Below, piece after piece: positions 56,430 to 64,000 of a stretch of DNA of 64,000 nucleotides. The stretch is from Pseudoxanthomonas kaohsiungensis (lineage in GTDB: Bacteria; Pseudomonadota; Gammaproteobacteria; Xanthomonadales; Xanthomonadaceae). The position numbers were made by a program, and so were the translations under genes. The notes below the pieces were generated by a model that was given only the letters and a program-made list of their open reading frames with translations, did no database searches and was not told where the DNA came from. Positions within the stretch are counted from its first letter, which is position 1. Each line of letters starts with the position of its first letter. The stretch is from NCBI RefSeq assembly GCF_010211765.1, contig NZ_PDWO01000010.1, positions 62,001-126,000 on the forward strand. Reading direction: 5' to 3'.

Positions 56430-57938
56430 TCAGCAGCAGCCGTGGTCGCCGTGCGCTTGGCCGCCGGCCACCGCGCCTACGCCGGTGGTCTCGCCGCGGA
56501 CGCTGGCCTGGTAGTGCTCGGCGATCACGTGCGAAACGCACTGGGTGACGCGCTTGCCCATCGGGATGTGCAGGAACTCGTTGGGCCCGTGGGCGTTGGA
56601 ATGCGGGCCGAGCACGCCGGTGATCATGAACTGCGCGCCCGGGAACTTCTCGCCGAGCATGCCCATGAACGGGATCGTGCCGCCTTCGCCCATGTACATC
56701 GCCGGCTTGCCGAAGGCGGCCTGCGAGGCCGCCTCGATCGCGGCGGTCAGCCATGGCGACTGGGCCGGAGCGTTCCAGCCGGTGGAGGCCTTCTCCAGGT
56801 CCAACTCGACCGTCGCGCCGTTCGGCGGATCGGCCAGCAGCACGTCCTTGAGCAGGTCGCCGGCGCGCTTGCCGTCCAGGGTCGGCGGCAGTCGCAGCGA
56901 TAGCTTGACCGAGGTGTGCGGACGCAGCACGTTGCCGGCCGACGACAGCGGCGGCATGCCGTCCACGCCGGTCACCGACAGCGCCGGGCGCCAGGTGCGG
57001 TTGAGCACCAGCTCGGTCAGGTCGTCCGACATCGGGGTCATGCCCTCGAGGAACGGGAACTTGCTGAAAACCTCGTCCCCCAGCACGCCGGCGACCTTCC
57101 CCGCCTGCTCCTGGCGCTCGGCCGGCACCTCGACGTACAGGCCCTCGACCTTGATCCGGCCGGTGGCCTCGTCCTCCAGCCGCGACAGCAGCTGCCGCAG
57201 CAGGCGGAAGCTGGACGGGACGATGCCGGAGGCGTCGCCCGAATGGACGCCCTCGCTGAGCACCTTCACCGTCAGGTTGCCGCCGGCCAGGCCGCGCAGC
57301 GAGGTGGTGCACCACAGCTGTTCGTAGTTGCCGCAGCCCGAATCCAGGCACACCACCAGCGACGGCTTGCCGATGCGTGACGCCAGGTGGTCGACGTAGG
57401 CGGGCAGGTCGTAGCTGCCCGATTCCTCGCAGGCCTCGATCAGCAGCACGCAGCGCGCGTGCGGCACGCCCTGTTCCTGCAGCGCCTGGATCGCGGCCAG
57501 CGAACCGAAGATCGCATAGCCGTCGTCCGCGCCGCCGCGGCCGTAGAGCCGGTCACCCTTGAGCACCGGGATCCACGGGCCCAGGTCGGGGTCCCAGCCG
57601 GTCATTTCCGGCTGCTTGTCCAGGTGCCCGTACAGCAGGACGGTATCGTCGCCGGACTGGTCGCCGCTGGCGGGCACTTCGGCGTAGATCAGCGGCGTGC
57701 GGCCTTCCAGGCGCACGACCTCGACCTGCAGGCCCGGGATCGACTGCGCCCTGGCCCACGCCTCCATCAGGGCGACCGCGGCATCCATGTGCCCGTTCGC
57801 CTGCCAGTCCTTGTCGAACATCGGCGACTTGTTGGGGATGCGGATGTAGTCCACCAGCTGCGGGACGATATCGGCATCCCATTTGCGGGCGATGAAGTTC
57901 TCGGCAGCGGCGTGGTCGAGCCGGGCGGTGGCGGGCAT
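56430..57938 (-). CDS. M20-family metallopeptidase (dipeptidase)
   Basis: A 502-residue zinc peptidase, probably cytoplasmic because no signal peptide is visible. Metal ligands appear in order: LLYGHLDKQP (His, Asp), GRGGADDGYAIF (bridging Asp), EACEESGSYDL (catalytic Glu-Glu), CLDSG and LGPHSNAHGPNEFLHI (His). The dimerisation domain lies at about 220-380. It resembles M20 carnosinase/CNDP-like dipeptidases. The C-terminus carries an unusual tail AHGDHGCC rich in His and Cys. A terminator follows. Confidence 0.9.
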   Translation of the reverse strand: MPATARLDHAAAENFIARKWDADIVPQLVDYIRIPNKSPMFDKDWQANGHMDAAVALMEAWARAQSIPGLQVEVVRLEGRTPLIYAEVPASGDQSGDDTVLLYGHLDKQPEMTGWDPDLGPWIPVLKGDRLYGRGGADDGYAIFGSLAAIQALQEQGVPHARCVLLIEACEESGSYDLPAYVDHLASRIGKPSLVVCLDSGCGNYEQLWCTTSLRGLAGGNLTVKVLSEGVHSGDASGIVPSSFRLLRQLLSRLEDEATGRIKVEGLYVEVPAERQEQAGKVAGVLGDEVFSKFPFLEGMTPMSDDLTELVLNRTWRPALSVTGVDGMPPLSSAGNVLRPHTSVKLSLRLPPTLDGKRAGDLLKDVLLADPPNGATVELDLEKASTGWNAPAQSPWLTAAIEAASQAAFGKPAMYMGEGGTIPFMGMLGEKFPGAQFMITGVLGPHSNAHGPNEFLHIPMGKRVTQCVSHVIAEHYQASVRGETTGVGAVAGGQAHGDHGCC

Positions 57939-58140
57939 GGCGGATCCGGAGGAAGCAGGGAAGCATCCATTCTACGCCGCTGCCTGCGCCCGGGAATTTC
58001 CTACAGGTGAACGAGGGGGCCTCCGGCCATGCGCGGGTGTTGCGGCGATGGGTGCGCACCTGCCGGCGAGGAACACTGGCTGCGCCGCCCGCGGATGGAT
58101 CTCCGCGGCGGCCATCCGTCTTCCAACAAGGAGTGTTGCC

Positions 58141-58494
58141 ATGAATCCGTTCTTCCTCGTGCTCAAGTCGCTGCTGCTGTCGATGCTGCTGCTGGCCGGC
58201 AGCGCGTTCGCCGCCGACAAGGTCGACATCAACCGCGCCGATGCCGCCCAGCTGGAGGCCTCGCTGGTCGGGATCGGACCCGCCAAGGCCCAGGCGATCG
58301 TCGAGCACCGCAACGCCAACGGTCCGTTCAAGAGCGCCGACGAGCTGGCCCTGGTGAAGGGGATCGGCCTGAAGACCGTGGAGCGCAACCGCGACCTGAT
58401 TGCGGTCGGGGCCCCGGCCAAGGCGGCCAGGCCCAGCGCCGCCCCGGCGAAGCCGGTGGCTGGCGGCACGCCCAAGCCCGTCGCGCGCCGCTGA
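58141..58494 (+). CDS. ComEA-like helix-hairpin-helix DNA-binding protein
   Basis: A 117-residue exported protein. The signal peptide SLLLSMLLLAGSAFA is followed by a ComEA-type helix-hairpin-helix domain (DINRADAAQLEASLVGIGPAKAQAIVEHRNANGPFKSADELALVKGIGLKTVERNRDLI) and an Ala/Pro/Lys-rich tail. Periplasmic ComEA binds incoming DNA during natural transformation in Gram-negative bacteria. AAGGAG lies 9 bases before the ATG. Divergent from the M20 peptidase gene with a 202-base gap. Confidence 0.88.
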   Translation: MNPFFLVLKSLLLSMLLLAGSAFAADKVDINRADAAQLEASLVGIGPAKAQAIVEHRNANGPFKSADELALVKGIGLKTVERNRDLIAVGAPAKAARPSAAPAKPVAGGTPKPVARR

Positions 58495-58523
58495 GCAGGT
58501 GGCCGCTCGCGGCTGCCACCTGC
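58495..58523 (+). terminator. Hairpin directly after ComEA-like gene
   Basis: GCAGGTGGC and GCCACCTGC form a perfect 9-bp stem starting at the base after the TGA stop. No T-tract follows, so termination is unsure; it may protect the mRNA end. The next 243 bases up to the HutD gene hold nothing I can identify. Confidence 0.5.
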
Positions 58524-58766
58524 GTAACAAGACCAGCGTCCCACGGCAGGGAAGCCGATGTGGATAGCGCACCCGCGGGGTGCGCGGGCAGGAAGCCGCA
58601 GGAGCGCCGGTCCCGCAGGAAGCGGTGCCGGTGCGTGTCGCCAGGACGGCGGCGCAGACAGGCAGGAGGCCGACAGGGACGTGCCCAGTGTCGCCCGGCG
58701 GTGCACAGGACGTGCAGCCGGGCGATGCCTTTACGGCGGGGCGGCGCGCTGGGGCAGAATGCGGGC

Positions 58767-59399
58767 ATGAGTGGACGCCGCGTGCTGACCCTTCCTGCCA
58801 CCGGCTACCGTCGCGAACGCTGGCGCAATGGTCGCGGCTGGACCCGGGAAATCCTCGCCTTGCCCGCTGGCGCGGACTGGGCCTTGCGTCTGTCCATTGC
58901 GGAGCTGGACGCGGCGGCCGATTTTTCGCCGTTTCCCGGTGTCGAGCGCGAACAGGTGCTGCTGCATGGCAACGGCTTGCGGCTGCAGTTCGACGATGGC
59001 CAGGTGGCGGAGCTGCTGCCACCCCACCAGCGGATCCGCTTCGCCGGATCGCGCGCGGTGACCGGCGTGCCGCTGGACGGGCCCGTGCAGGTCTTCAACC
59101 TGATGTGGCGCCCCGGCTCGCTCGCCGCCCACCTGTTCCATCGGCCACTGGTCGGCGACATGTGGTGCTTTGGCGACGGACAGACCGGCTGGGCCGTGCA
59201 CGTGCTGGCGGGTAGCGCCCGCATGGGCGGCGCGGACGGGCAGGACGGAACGCTGCTGGCCGCTGGCGACAGCGCCTGGCTGCCGCCACCCGCGACGGGG
59301 CGGTGGCGCCACCCGATCGATGGCGCGGGCGAACTGTTGCTGGTGCAGGTCCAATGGCCTGCGACCGGCGCAGGTGGCGGGCGCCCGCTGCCCGCCTAG
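58767..59399 (+). CDS. HutD/Ves family cupin protein
   Basis: A 210-residue protein of the HutD/Ves cupin family. Signatures are YRRERWRNGRGWTREIL near the N-terminus, RLSIAELDAAADFSPFPGVEREQVLLHGNGL and a C-terminal cupin half (GPVQVFNLMWRPG). HutD is linked to histidine use in Pseudomonas and Ves to cold stress in Escherichia coli, but no hut genes are nearby. The stop TAG shares the palindrome CTAG with the stop of the convergent flavoreductase gene. Confidence 0.85.
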   Translation: MSGRRVLTLPATGYRRERWRNGRGWTREILALPAGADWALRLSIAELDAAADFSPFPGVEREQVLLHGNGLRLQFDDGQVAELLPPHQRIRFAGSRAVTGVPLDGPVQVFNLMWRPGSLAAHLFHRPLVGDMWCFGDGQTGWAVHVLAGSARMGGADGQDGTLLAAGDSAWLPPPATGRWRHPIDGAGELLLVQVQWPATGAGGGRPLPA

Positions 59400-61042
59400 T
59401 AGACGTCGCGCCGGTAGCGACCTTCGGCGCGAAGGGCTTCACGGAGTTCCGTGCCCAGCACCCCGCCCAGCGCCGCATCCACCCCGGGGGCCATGCCTAC
59501 CGCGTTGCCGCAGACCAGCACCGACGCTCCGCGATCGACCCAGTCGCGCAGGTCCGCCGCCGCGGCCCGCAGGCGGTCCTGGACATAGCAAGGCGCCGCC
59601 GGGGCGCGGGAGAAGGCCAGGTCGAGGCGTGGCAGCCATCCTTGCGCCTGCCACCGCCGGATGTCGTCCGCGAAGAACAGGTCATGCACCGGGCTGCGCT
59701 CCCCGAACAGCAGCCAGTTCGCGCGTGCACCGGCCGCCACCCGTGCCTGCAGGTGCGCGCGCAGCCCGGCCATTCCGGTGCCGTTGCCGATCAGGATCAG
59801 CGGCAGATCGTCCGGCGGGGGATGGAAGCCGGGATTGCGGCGCAGGCGGACGTCGATCGTCCCACCGGGGGCTGCGAGGTCGCAAAGCCATCCGCTGCCC
59901 AGCCCCGCGCTGCCGTCGGGACGGGTCATCCGCCGGACCAGCAGGCGGAGATGGCCTTCCGCAGGGATGGAGGCGATGGAGTATTCGCGATGCGGCAGTG
60001 GACGCAGGCCGGAAACCAGCGCCTGCGCATCCACGTCGCTGACGGCATCGGCGGCGGGGAGCTGCATGCGCATCAGGCAGGCCGCCAGCGCTTCGGTGCC
60101 GTTGCCGGCGTCGACGGGGGCGTCGCCCGGAAGCCGTAGTGCCTGGAGCAGCGCCTGCACGCGTTCGCGCGCGTTGCGCGGTCCGACCTCGGCGATGTCG
60201 CCGGCCTGCCAGTGCGGCAACGCACCGGCGGCCGGCACCAGTTGCAGGTCGAACGCGGCGCCGCCGGGACTGCCGGCATTGACCTGACGGCGCGAATGCA
60301 GCCGCCACGGTTCGTACGCCGGCGGCGTCCAGTCCGGCAGGTCGGACAGTCCGCCGAAGCGGCCGACCTCGTACTGCCAGTGCCGCAGCGTGGCCGCGTC
60401 CGCATTGTCGACCTCGACGCGGTCGAACAGCGGACGCGCGCCCCGGGCGCGCAGCCACTCGTCGAGCTGGCGGCCGAACGCGCAGAAGTCGCGGTACTCG
60501 CGGTCGCCCAGCGCCAGCAGGGCGAAGTCCAGCCCGCCCAGCGCCGGGCACTGCGCCATCGTGCGGCGCAGGAAGGCGAGCGCGTGATCGGGCGGATCGC
60601 CCTCGCCGGTGGTGCTGGCGACGAACAACGCGCGTCGCGTGCGTGTCAGCAGCGCTGCGTCCACTTCTTCCAGCGGCAGCACCAGTACCGGCACGCCGCC
60701 TGCGTGCAGCATCGCCGCGGTGCGCTCGGCCAGCAGTCGCGCGAAGCCGGCCTGGCTGGCCCATGCCACCAGCAGCGGCGGCGTGCCGTTGGCCGATGCC
60801 GCCGTTGCCTTGGCATGGGCCGGTCGTCGCGGCCACAGCTGGGCGGCGCAGAATCCGGCATAGGCGGCCGCCACGCCACCAGCGAGCCACCAGCGCAGCG
60901 GACGCGGAGCGGAGATCCACCACGCGTCGTCGTGCAGGGGCAACAACGCGATCGTGCACAGCGCCAGCAACGCGAGCAGCGCCAGGTTGCCCAGCAACGA
61001 CCATGGCAGGCCGCGTCCGTCGGCGGTGTCGAGGGCGCTCAT
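59396..61042 (-). CDS. Membrane-anchored flavodoxin/NADPH oxidoreductase (sulfite reductase flavoprotein-like)
   Basis: A 548-residue protein. Two N-terminal transmembrane helices (LLGNLALLALLALCTIALLPL and WWLAGGVAAAYAGFCAAQL) precede a flavodoxin-like FMN domain (about 88-235: VAWASQAGFARLLAERT, FVASTTGEGDPPDHALAF, LALGDREYRDFCAFG). A ferredoxin-NADP reductase type FAD/NAD(P)H unit follows (REYSIASIP, PLILIGNGTGMAGLRA, YVQDRLR, VLVCGNAVGMAPGV). It resembles CysJ, but context with ApbE and PepSY proteins suggests electron delivery for iron reduction. It overlaps the apbE stop by 4 bases. Confidence 0.87.
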   Translation of the reverse strand: MSALDTADGRGLPWSLLGNLALLALLALCTIALLPLHDDAWWISAPRPLRWWLAGGVAAAYAGFCAAQLWPRRPAHAKATAASANGTPPLLVAWASQAGFARLLAERTAAMLHAGGVPVLVLPLEEVDAALLTRTRRALFVASTTGEGDPPDHALAFLRRTMAQCPALGGLDFALLALGDREYRDFCAFGRQLDEWLRARGARPLFDRVEVDNADAATLRHWQYEVGRFGGLSDLPDWTPPAYEPWRLHSRRQVNAGSPGGAAFDLQLVPAAGALPHWQAGDIAEVGPRNARERVQALLQALRLPGDAPVDAGNGTEALAACLMRMQLPAADAVSDVDAQALVSGLRPLPHREYSIASIPAEGHLRLLVRRMTRPDGSAGLGSGWLCDLAAPGGTIDVRLRRNPGFHPPPDDLPLILIGNGTGMAGLRAHLQARVAAGARANWLLFGERSPVHDLFFADDIRRWQAQGWLPRLDLAFSRAPAAPCYVQDRLRAAAADLRDWVDRGASVLVCGNAVGMAPGVDAALGGVLGTELREALRAEGRYRRDVY

Positions 61043-62013
61043 CGGGCCAGGTGCGCCTCGAACGGCGCGGTCATCGCCTCGCGCAGGCGATCGCCGTCGC
61101 GGGTTACGAATCGCGCCGCCAATGCATGCCGGCGCGCGAACTCCAGCCCGGTCTGCGCACCCATGACGGTCAGCGCCGTGGCCCAGGCATCGGCATGCAT
61201 GGCATCGGCGGCGATGACGGTGACCGAGGCGGCCGCGTCGTCGACCGGCGCGCCGGTGCGCGGATCCAGGGTGTGCGCGTAGCGCCGGCCCCGGTGCTCG
61301 AAGCGGTGCCAGCGGTCGCCGGAGGTCGCTACCGCCGCGTCCTGCACCACCACCACGCGCGCGGGCAGTTCGTCGACCGGGGCCTGCTCGTCCGCCGCCG
61401 ACTCGACCAGCACGCGCCAGGGCCCGCCATCGGGCTTGCGGCCATAGGCGCGGATCTCGCCGCCCACTTCCACCAGCGCCGCTGCGACCCCGCGCGCGCG
61501 CAGGTGTGCGGCGACCTGGTCGGCGCCGTAGCCCTTGGCGATGGCCGACAGGTCCAGCTGCAGGCCGCCGGGCTGCAACAGCTCGCGGCCTCGGTCGCGG
61601 CGCTGCAGCCGACGCCAGCCGCCGCGCCCCAGTTCACGCTCGACCTCTTCGTCCGACGGCACGCGACGTGGCGTGCCGGCGCTGCCGAAGCCCCACAGGT
61701 CCACCAGCGGACCGATCGTCGGATCGAACGCGCCATCGCTGGCGTCGGCCACCTCGATCGCACAGTCGAGCACGGCCGCGAATGCCGCCGGCAGCGCAAA
61801 CCAGTGGCCGGGTGCGGCCCGTCGATAGCGGCTGATGTCCGAATCCGGCTCCCAGGTGCTCATCTGCGCCACCACCTGGTCCAGCTGCTGCTGGATGCCC
61901 GCATGCAGGGCATGCAGGTCGGTGCCGGTGCGTGCGCCCACGCGCACGCTCCAGCGCGTTCCCATCGTCTCGCCGCCGAGGCTGGCGAGGCTCCCGGCGG
62001 TCGCCTGTTCCAT
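61039..62013 (-). CDS. apbE: FAD:protein FMN transferase
   Basis: A 324-residue ApbE-family enzyme that attaches FMN to threonine in target flavoproteins. Motifs: GETMGTRWSVRV at the N-terminus, DLSAIAKGYGADQVAAHL, VEVGGEIRAYGRKPDGGPWRV, ATSGDRWHRFEHRGRRYAHTLDPRTG and the metal site DAMHADAWATALTVMG. The start at 62013 lacks a typical signal peptide or lipobox; the ORF remains open upstream and a start near 62151 would not add a better one. It overlaps the flavoreductase gene by 4 bases. Confidence 0.9.
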   Translation of the reverse strand: MEQATAGSLASLGGETMGTRWSVRVGARTGTDLHALHAGIQQQLDQVVAQMSTWEPDSDISRYRRAAPGHWFALPAAFAAVLDCAIEVADASDGAFDPTIGPLVDLWGFGSAGTPRRVPSDEEVERELGRGGWRRLQRRDRGRELLQPGGLQLDLSAIAKGYGADQVAAHLRARGVAAALVEVGGEIRAYGRKPDGGPWRVLVESAADEQAPVDELPARVVVVQDAAVATSGDRWHRFEHRGRRYAHTLDPRTGAPVDDAAASVTVIAADAMHADAWATALTVMGAQTGLEFARRHALAARFVTRDGDRLREAMTAPFEAHLAR

Positions 62014-62030
62014 CGCGCGGACCGGTCCGG

Positions 62031-62840
62031 TTACTGCGGCAGCACTTCCAGCGTGGCCACGTAGCTCAGCCGGCGCTGCTTGGCCTGGGGCAGGCTGGCC
62101 TTGTCGTCCTGCTTGGTCGCCTCGAGCCAGTACATGCCCGCTTGCGGCCAAGTCACGCTGAACTCGCCATCGGCGTCGGTGATCGCCTTGATCTCTTCCT
62201 GGGCGTTGCGATAGCGCGTTTCGCCGCGAACGATCTCGAACTCGATGCCCTGCGCCGGCTTGCCGTCCACCAGCACGCGGAACTTGGTCGCTTCGCCGGC
62301 GAACAGGTCGTTCGGATGGGTCAACGGCACCAGCTCCAGGCCTTCGCCGCTGGTCTTGAGCGCGGTGTCATTGGGCGACCCGTTGGTGACGAAGGTTTCG
62401 ATGCGAGCGACGCTCTGCGAGACCTGCAGGTTCTTCGCGTCCTTCGGTACCTCGGTGGCGAAGGTTGCCGGCGTGCCGCGCCAGCGCCTGGGCTTGCCGT
62501 TCTCTTCCCAGCTGCCGGACAGGCCGCTGTTGACCACGGCGATGCGGTAGGTGCCCTGCTGCGCAAGCTGCAGGTCGAACACGTTGCGGTACTTGCCGGT
62601 GGCCAGGTTCTGCGGCTGGACCCTGCTGCCGTCCGGCGCGGTGACCACCAGGTTGTCCAGGCGCAGCGGCACGTGGTTGAAGTAGAACAGGTTGTTGGAC
62701 ACGGCCGCATCGACCGTGATCCACGGGTCGGTGCCGGCCAGCACGGTCTGCGAAGGACGCAGCCAGGTCTTGTGCGCGGCGGCGCCGAACGGGACGGTCA
62801 GCGAGGCGATGGCGACGGCGAGGATCAGGGAACGCTTCAT
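62031..62840 (-). CDS. DUF4198 periplasmic protein
   Basis: A 269-residue protein with signal peptide [21 protein letters not shown] directly followed by [12 protein letters not shown], the mature N-terminal histidine start typical of DUF4198 (CbiK/NikK-type metal-linked proteins). An Ig-like C-terminal domain ([22 protein letters not shown]) ends the protein. Members are linked to transport of metals in several bacteria. It lies 17 bases upstream of apbE and follows DUF2271 by 69 bases. Confidence 0.87.
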   Translation of the reverse strand: MKRSLILAVAIASLTVPFGAAAHKTWLRPSQTVLAGTDPWITVDAAVSNNLFYFNHVPLRLDNLVVTAPDGSRVQPQNLATGKYRNVFDLQLAQQGTYRIAVVNSGLSGSWEENGKPRRWRGTPATFATEVPKDAKNLQVSQSVARIETFVTNGSPNDTALKTSGEGLELVPLTHPNDLFAGEATKFRVLVDGKPAQGIEFEIVRGETRYRNAQEEIKAITDADGEFSVTWPQAGMYWLEATKQDDKASLPQAKQRRLSYVATLEVLPQ

Positions 62841-62909
62841 CGGGATCTCCGGAAGTTTCCGCAGCGGCTGCGGTAAGAGGGGAAGGTGCAAAAGGTCAGG
62901 GGCAAGAAA

Positions 62910-63425
62910 TCAGGGCTTGACGGCCAGGGTGACCGCGCCCAGTTCGGTGCTGCCCTGGGCCTTGCCGGACTGGGCGGCCTTGGCCGGCCAGGAGAAGGGG
63001 ATCTTCACCAGCTCGCGGCCGCCGACTTCGCGCGCCGCTTCCACCACCAGCGTGTACTCGCCCGGCGCCAGGTCCTTGAGCTGCGGCTGGCTGGCGGCGA
63101 AGGTCACCTCGTGCTTGCCGACCGGACGGGTCGGGCCGGTCACGCCATCCACCGGCACCTGCAGCGAACGACCCGACTTGCGCCACCACTGGCGCAGGTC
63201 CGGCAGCCACTTGGTGCCGTGGCCTTCGGCGGTGTCCCGCATCTGGTACCAGACCGCCAGGTTGGAGGCGACCTTCTGGTCGGCGCCCTCGATCCAGATC
63301 GCCACGTAGGGGCGGTGGTACTCGGCCACGTTGAGCTTGGGGATCTCGACGTTGATGTCGATCTCGGCCGCGTAGGCCGGCAGCGTCAGCAGACCGCTGA
63401 CCGCGATGAACAGCTTGGCGCGCAT
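62910..63425 (-). CDS. DUF2271 periplasmic protein
   Basis: A 171-residue exported protein. Signal peptide AKLFIAVSGLLTLPAYA, then the DUF2271 pattern: YHRPYVAIWIEGADQKVASNLAVWYQM, KWLPDLRQWWRKSGRSL, PGEYTLVVEAAREVGGRELVKIPFSWP. The family regularly accompanies PepSY, DUF4198 and ApbE genes. Molecular function is unknown; a possible heme or flavin carrier role is speculative. Confidence 0.87.
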   Translation of the reverse strand: MRAKLFIAVSGLLTLPAYAAEIDINVEIPKLNVAEYHRPYVAIWIEGADQKVASNLAVWYQMRDTAEGHGTKWLPDLRQWWRKSGRSLQVPVDGVTGPTRPVGKHEVTFAASQPQLKDLAPGEYTLVVEAAREVGGRELVKIPFSWPAKAAQSGKAQGSTELGAVTLAVKP

Positions 63426-63454
63426 GGAACGGACCTCGTGAGGGGATGAAGGCG

Positions 63455-64000
63455 TCAGTGGATGAACAGCAGGATCAGCACCAGCGGCACGACCAGGCCC
63501 AGGCCGACCAGCGGCCAGGTCAGGCGGCGCTGCCGCGCGTGCAGGTGCAGGAGGAACAGCCCGGTGATGCAGAACACCAGGCAGGCGATGGCGAACACGT
63601 CGATGAACCAGCCCCACGCCGGGCCCGCATTGCGGCCCTTGTGCAGGTCGTTGAGGTACGAGACCACGCCGCGCCCGGTGCGCTCGAACTCCACCGCGCC
63701 GGTCTGCCGGTCGATGCTCAGCCACGCGTCGGCGCCGGGCGAAGGCATCGAGACGTAGGCTTCCTCCGGCGACCATTCGGCCGGGCGACGGCCCAGCGAA
63801 ATCTCCAGCGTGTCACCCAGCCAGCCGGCGACCGGCGCCGGCAGCGGTGCGTTGCGTTCCTCGGGCGAGGCGGCCAGCTGGGTCAGCAGCGGCGCGGGCA
63901 ACTGCGCGGTGCGATTGTCCACCCGAGGCTGGGCCTCGATCCTGGCCGCGTGGTTGAGCGTGATCCCGGTGGCGGTGAACAGCAGCATCCCGACCAGGCA
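63455..64000 (-). CDS. PepSY-associated transmembrane protein, C-terminal part
   Basis: The gene enters from the right edge; about 181 residues are visible. A transmembrane stretch with [21 protein letters not shown], a PepSY-like periplasmic domain ([36 protein letters not shown]), another helix ([29 protein letters not shown]) and a last helix ([20 protein letters not shown]). The LNDLHKGR sequence is diagnostic for PepSY-TM proteins implicated in ferric siderophore reduction. Probably first of the operon running to the flavoreductase. Confidence 0.85.
   Translation of the reverse strand, partial: CLVGMLLFTATGITLNHAARIEAQPRVDNRTAQLPAPLLTQLAASPEERNAPLPAPVAGWLGDTLEISLGRRPAEWSPEEAYVSMPSPGADAWLSIDRQTGAVEFERTGRGVVSYLNDLHKGRNAGPAWGWFIDVFAIACLVFCITGLFLLHLHARQRRLTWPLVGLGLVVPLVLILLFIH

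Noticed and set aside
59396-61042. Annotation as CysJ of assimilatory sulfate reduction
   Set aside because: Two N-terminal membrane helices and the ApbE/PepSY context do not fit CysJ, and no cysI or cysH is adjacent.

Overview
The window is a high-GC gammaproteobacterial chromosome segment that fits the Xanthomonadaceae/Lysobacteraceae (Xanthomonas, Pseudoxanthomonas, Luteimonas or Lysobacter-like). The reasons are the gene order kdsD-kdsC-lptCAB-rpoN-hpf-hprK-rapZ-EIIA(Man)-ptsH-ptsI-mgtE, very large TonB-dependent receptors tied to plant polysaccharide enzymes, and GTAG-type palindromic intergenic repeats. The genus cannot be fixed from sequence reading alone.

Region 1 (1-22.4 kb) is a xyloglucan utilization locus. 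It starts with galactonate catabolism genes on the minus strand (dgoD fragment, dgoA), divergent from a LysR regulator. Two TonB-dependent receptors follow, each with its own promoter and intrinsic terminator. Next is a tight five-gene operon: GH74 endo-xyloglucanase, CE20-type acetylesterase, GH35 beta-galactosidase lipoprotein, GH31 alpha-xylosidase with PA14 insert, and Tat-exported GH95 alpha-fucosidase. An MFS sugar porter and a terminator close the locus. Together these genes would cut xyloglucan outside the cell, import the oligosaccharides, trim acetyl, galactosyl, fucosyl and xylosyl groups in the periplasm and import the released sugars. The GH95 gene ends at an in-frame TAG where TGG would restore about 50 further residues. 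A shared promoter box and LacI-type operators suggest how the locus is controlled.

Region 2 (22.4-28.3 kb) holds tRNA-Glu(CUC), pcnB-folK, panB-panC-panD and pgi. Region 3 (28.3-32 kb, minus strand) holds a zinc-ribbon protein, a secreted esterase, an exported DNA ligase and mgtE.

Region 4 (32-43.9 kb) has a regulatory PTS (EI, HPr, EIIA-Man, HprK) with rapZ, hpf and rpoN, joined to the LPS transport and Kdo genes lptBAC-kdsCD. Divergent from these are a BolA-family gene, murA and a small EF-hand membrane protein.

Region 5 (44-50.4 kb) has purM-purN with two DUF3108 paralogues, divergent from DUF2066-perM-hda.

Region 6 (50.4-55.9 kb) is one minus-strand series: amgK-murU (peptidoglycan recycling), an ECF-type sigma factor, an anti-sigma-like protein and four exported proteins. 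Three of these share a YWEPVVW C-terminus and the fourth carries a PDZ domain. I do not recognise this family, and it is the best candidate here for an undescribed system.

Region 7 (56-64 kb) has a GlsB-family protein, an M20 peptidase, a ComEA-like protein, a HutD/Ves protein, and a minus-strand PepSY-DUF2271-DUF4198-ApbE-flavoreductase cluster, probably for periplasmic or membrane redox linked to iron. It runs off the right edge.
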